Shown: one piece after another, positions 15,600-16,148 of the stretch | Layout of the letters: every line of letters starts with the position of its first letter | Numbering within the stretch: position 1 is the stretch's first letter | Assembly: GCA_028565635.1 (NCBI GenBank) | Contig: JAOXYB010051945.1 | Coordinates: 6,643 to 22,790 of the forward strand | From: Phoronis ovalis | Taxonomy: Eukaryota; Phoronida; Phoronidae | Length of the DNA: 16,148 nucleotides | Direction: 5' to 3' | Position numbers and translations under genes: made by a program | The notes under the pieces: model-generated | Databases searched by the model: none | Told to the model about the DNA's origin: nothing | The model's input: the letters and a program-made list of their open reading frames with translations, nothing else

Positions 15600-15696
15600 C
15601 AACACCTTTCTGGTATTTTTTATCATTAGTTGAGGGAGACACTGCATCATTCTGGTTACTTGGTGCTCGATTTTTAAAAACATCGGTAATTCCAGC
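15600..15696 (-). CDS. Unidentified minus-strand gene, penultimate coding exon in view
   Basis: On the minus strand, acceptor CTTGTTTTCTAG precedes 15696 and donor GTATGT follows 15600. In the preferred frame it encodes AGITDVFKNRAPSNQNDAVS then PSTNDKKYQKGV, a hydrophilic, serine/asparagine/lysine-rich stretch without a domain I can name. It enters in phase 0 and leaves in phase 1, joining the last exon without a break. The intron between is 143 bp. Upstream exons should lie beyond 16148. A second frame is also open here. Confidence 0.5.
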
Positions 15697-16010
15697 CTAG
15701 AAAACAAGAAACTTTTTTAAAAGAATTTACAGCTTTCTTTCTTTGTTGATGCATGTTTATAAAACAGAGAGCCACTTTATACTGATCACTGTGTTATGTT
15801 GCTATGTGCTAAGCAACCTAATGAAGACGATGAGGAAGTAATGCTAAGTGAAGTAATACACTCATTCAAACTCTCCGGCTGTTATGTCAAAGTACCCATT
15901 CTTCCTATGCAATCCAAAGTATCAACTAAGAGATTTGCCGAAAACAACTAATTGTAGCTCTTATAAAAGATTTGTTAATATGGAAAACAGAAGTAACACT
16001 GCTAAAATCA
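15697..16010 (-). other. Putative intron of the minus-strand gene
   Basis: No further minus-strand exon with consistent phase was found here. A plus-strand open stretch at 15763-15951 has an acidic run (EDDEEV) but no gene context. AT-rich overall. Confidence 0.5.
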
Positions 16011-16148
16011 GTACACTATATGAAGTACACTATATGAAGTACACTATATGAAGTACGCTATATGAAGTACACTATATGAAGTACACTATATGAAGTACAC
16101 TATATGAAGTACACTATATGAAGTACACTATATGAAGTACACTATATG
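16011..16148. repeat. 14-bp minisatellite, about 9.9 copies, cut by right edge
   Basis: Unit GTACACTATATGAA repeats head to tail from 16011 to the window end without length change. Only the fourth copy differs (GTACGCTATATGAA, A to G at 16057). The array surely continues to the right or ends exactly at the edge; near identity means recent expansion or homogenisation. Confidence 0.98.

Noticed and set aside
15763-15951. Plus-strand open stretch of 62 codons with an acidic EDDEEV run
   Set aside because: No supporting splice sites, start context or family resemblance, and it lies in the putative intron of the minus-strand gene; most likely chance.
15895-15962. Possible extra minus-strand exon with acceptor CAATTAG and donor GTACTT
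   Set aside because: Its only open frame leaves one base over, which sends the next exon into a frame that stops within a few codons.

Overview
This is eukaryotic genomic DNA from an invertebrate animal. Long AT-rich introns with GT...AG ends separate short exons that encode extracellular immunoglobulin (Ig) and fibronectin type III (FN3) domains. The encoded protein most resembles protostome Contactin. Shared details as I know the family include the glycine-rich FN2 start (APRN..GGGGK.G), a GKL block in FN3 and the LxPDTYY motif. The phylum cannot be settled from this window.

Layout. Positions 1 to 627 are upstream intron and open with a 53-bp tandem repeat cut by the window edge. Positions 628 to 11567 on the plus strand carry the last 17 coding exons of a contactin gene. 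Joined, they encode 937 residues: the second half of Ig2, Ig3 to Ig6, FN1 to FN4 and a C-terminal GPI-anchor signal. Signal peptide, Ig1, the first half of Ig2 and any N-terminal lectin-like domain lie off the left edge. All 17 exons keep one open frame, and introns between domains are phase 1. A likely 3'UTR intron starts five bases after the stop codon, and the 3'UTR probably runs to about 12.9-13.14 kb.

A second gene appears to converge from the right on the minus strand. Its last two putative coding exons (15696-15600 and 15456-15386) are followed by a long putative 3'UTR of about 2.3 kb ending near 13.1 kb. I do not recognise the protein. The two genes seem to meet at a near-palindromic pair of poly(A) signals (13092-13124). 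Within the minus-strand 3'UTR sits a 266-bp MITE with 25-bp inverted termini flanked by TA, which looks like a Tc1/mariner derivative. The window ends in a 14-bp minisatellite (16011-16148).

Main points for follow-up: an in-frame 24-nt candidate microexon between FN4 and the GPI signal, the intron just after the contactin stop, the bidirectional poly(A) palindrome, the TA-flanked MITE, two fold-back elements in one intron, a degenerate ~139-bp tandem repeat in another, and the unidentified minus-strand gene with two open frames. I see no system that is clearly new to biology.
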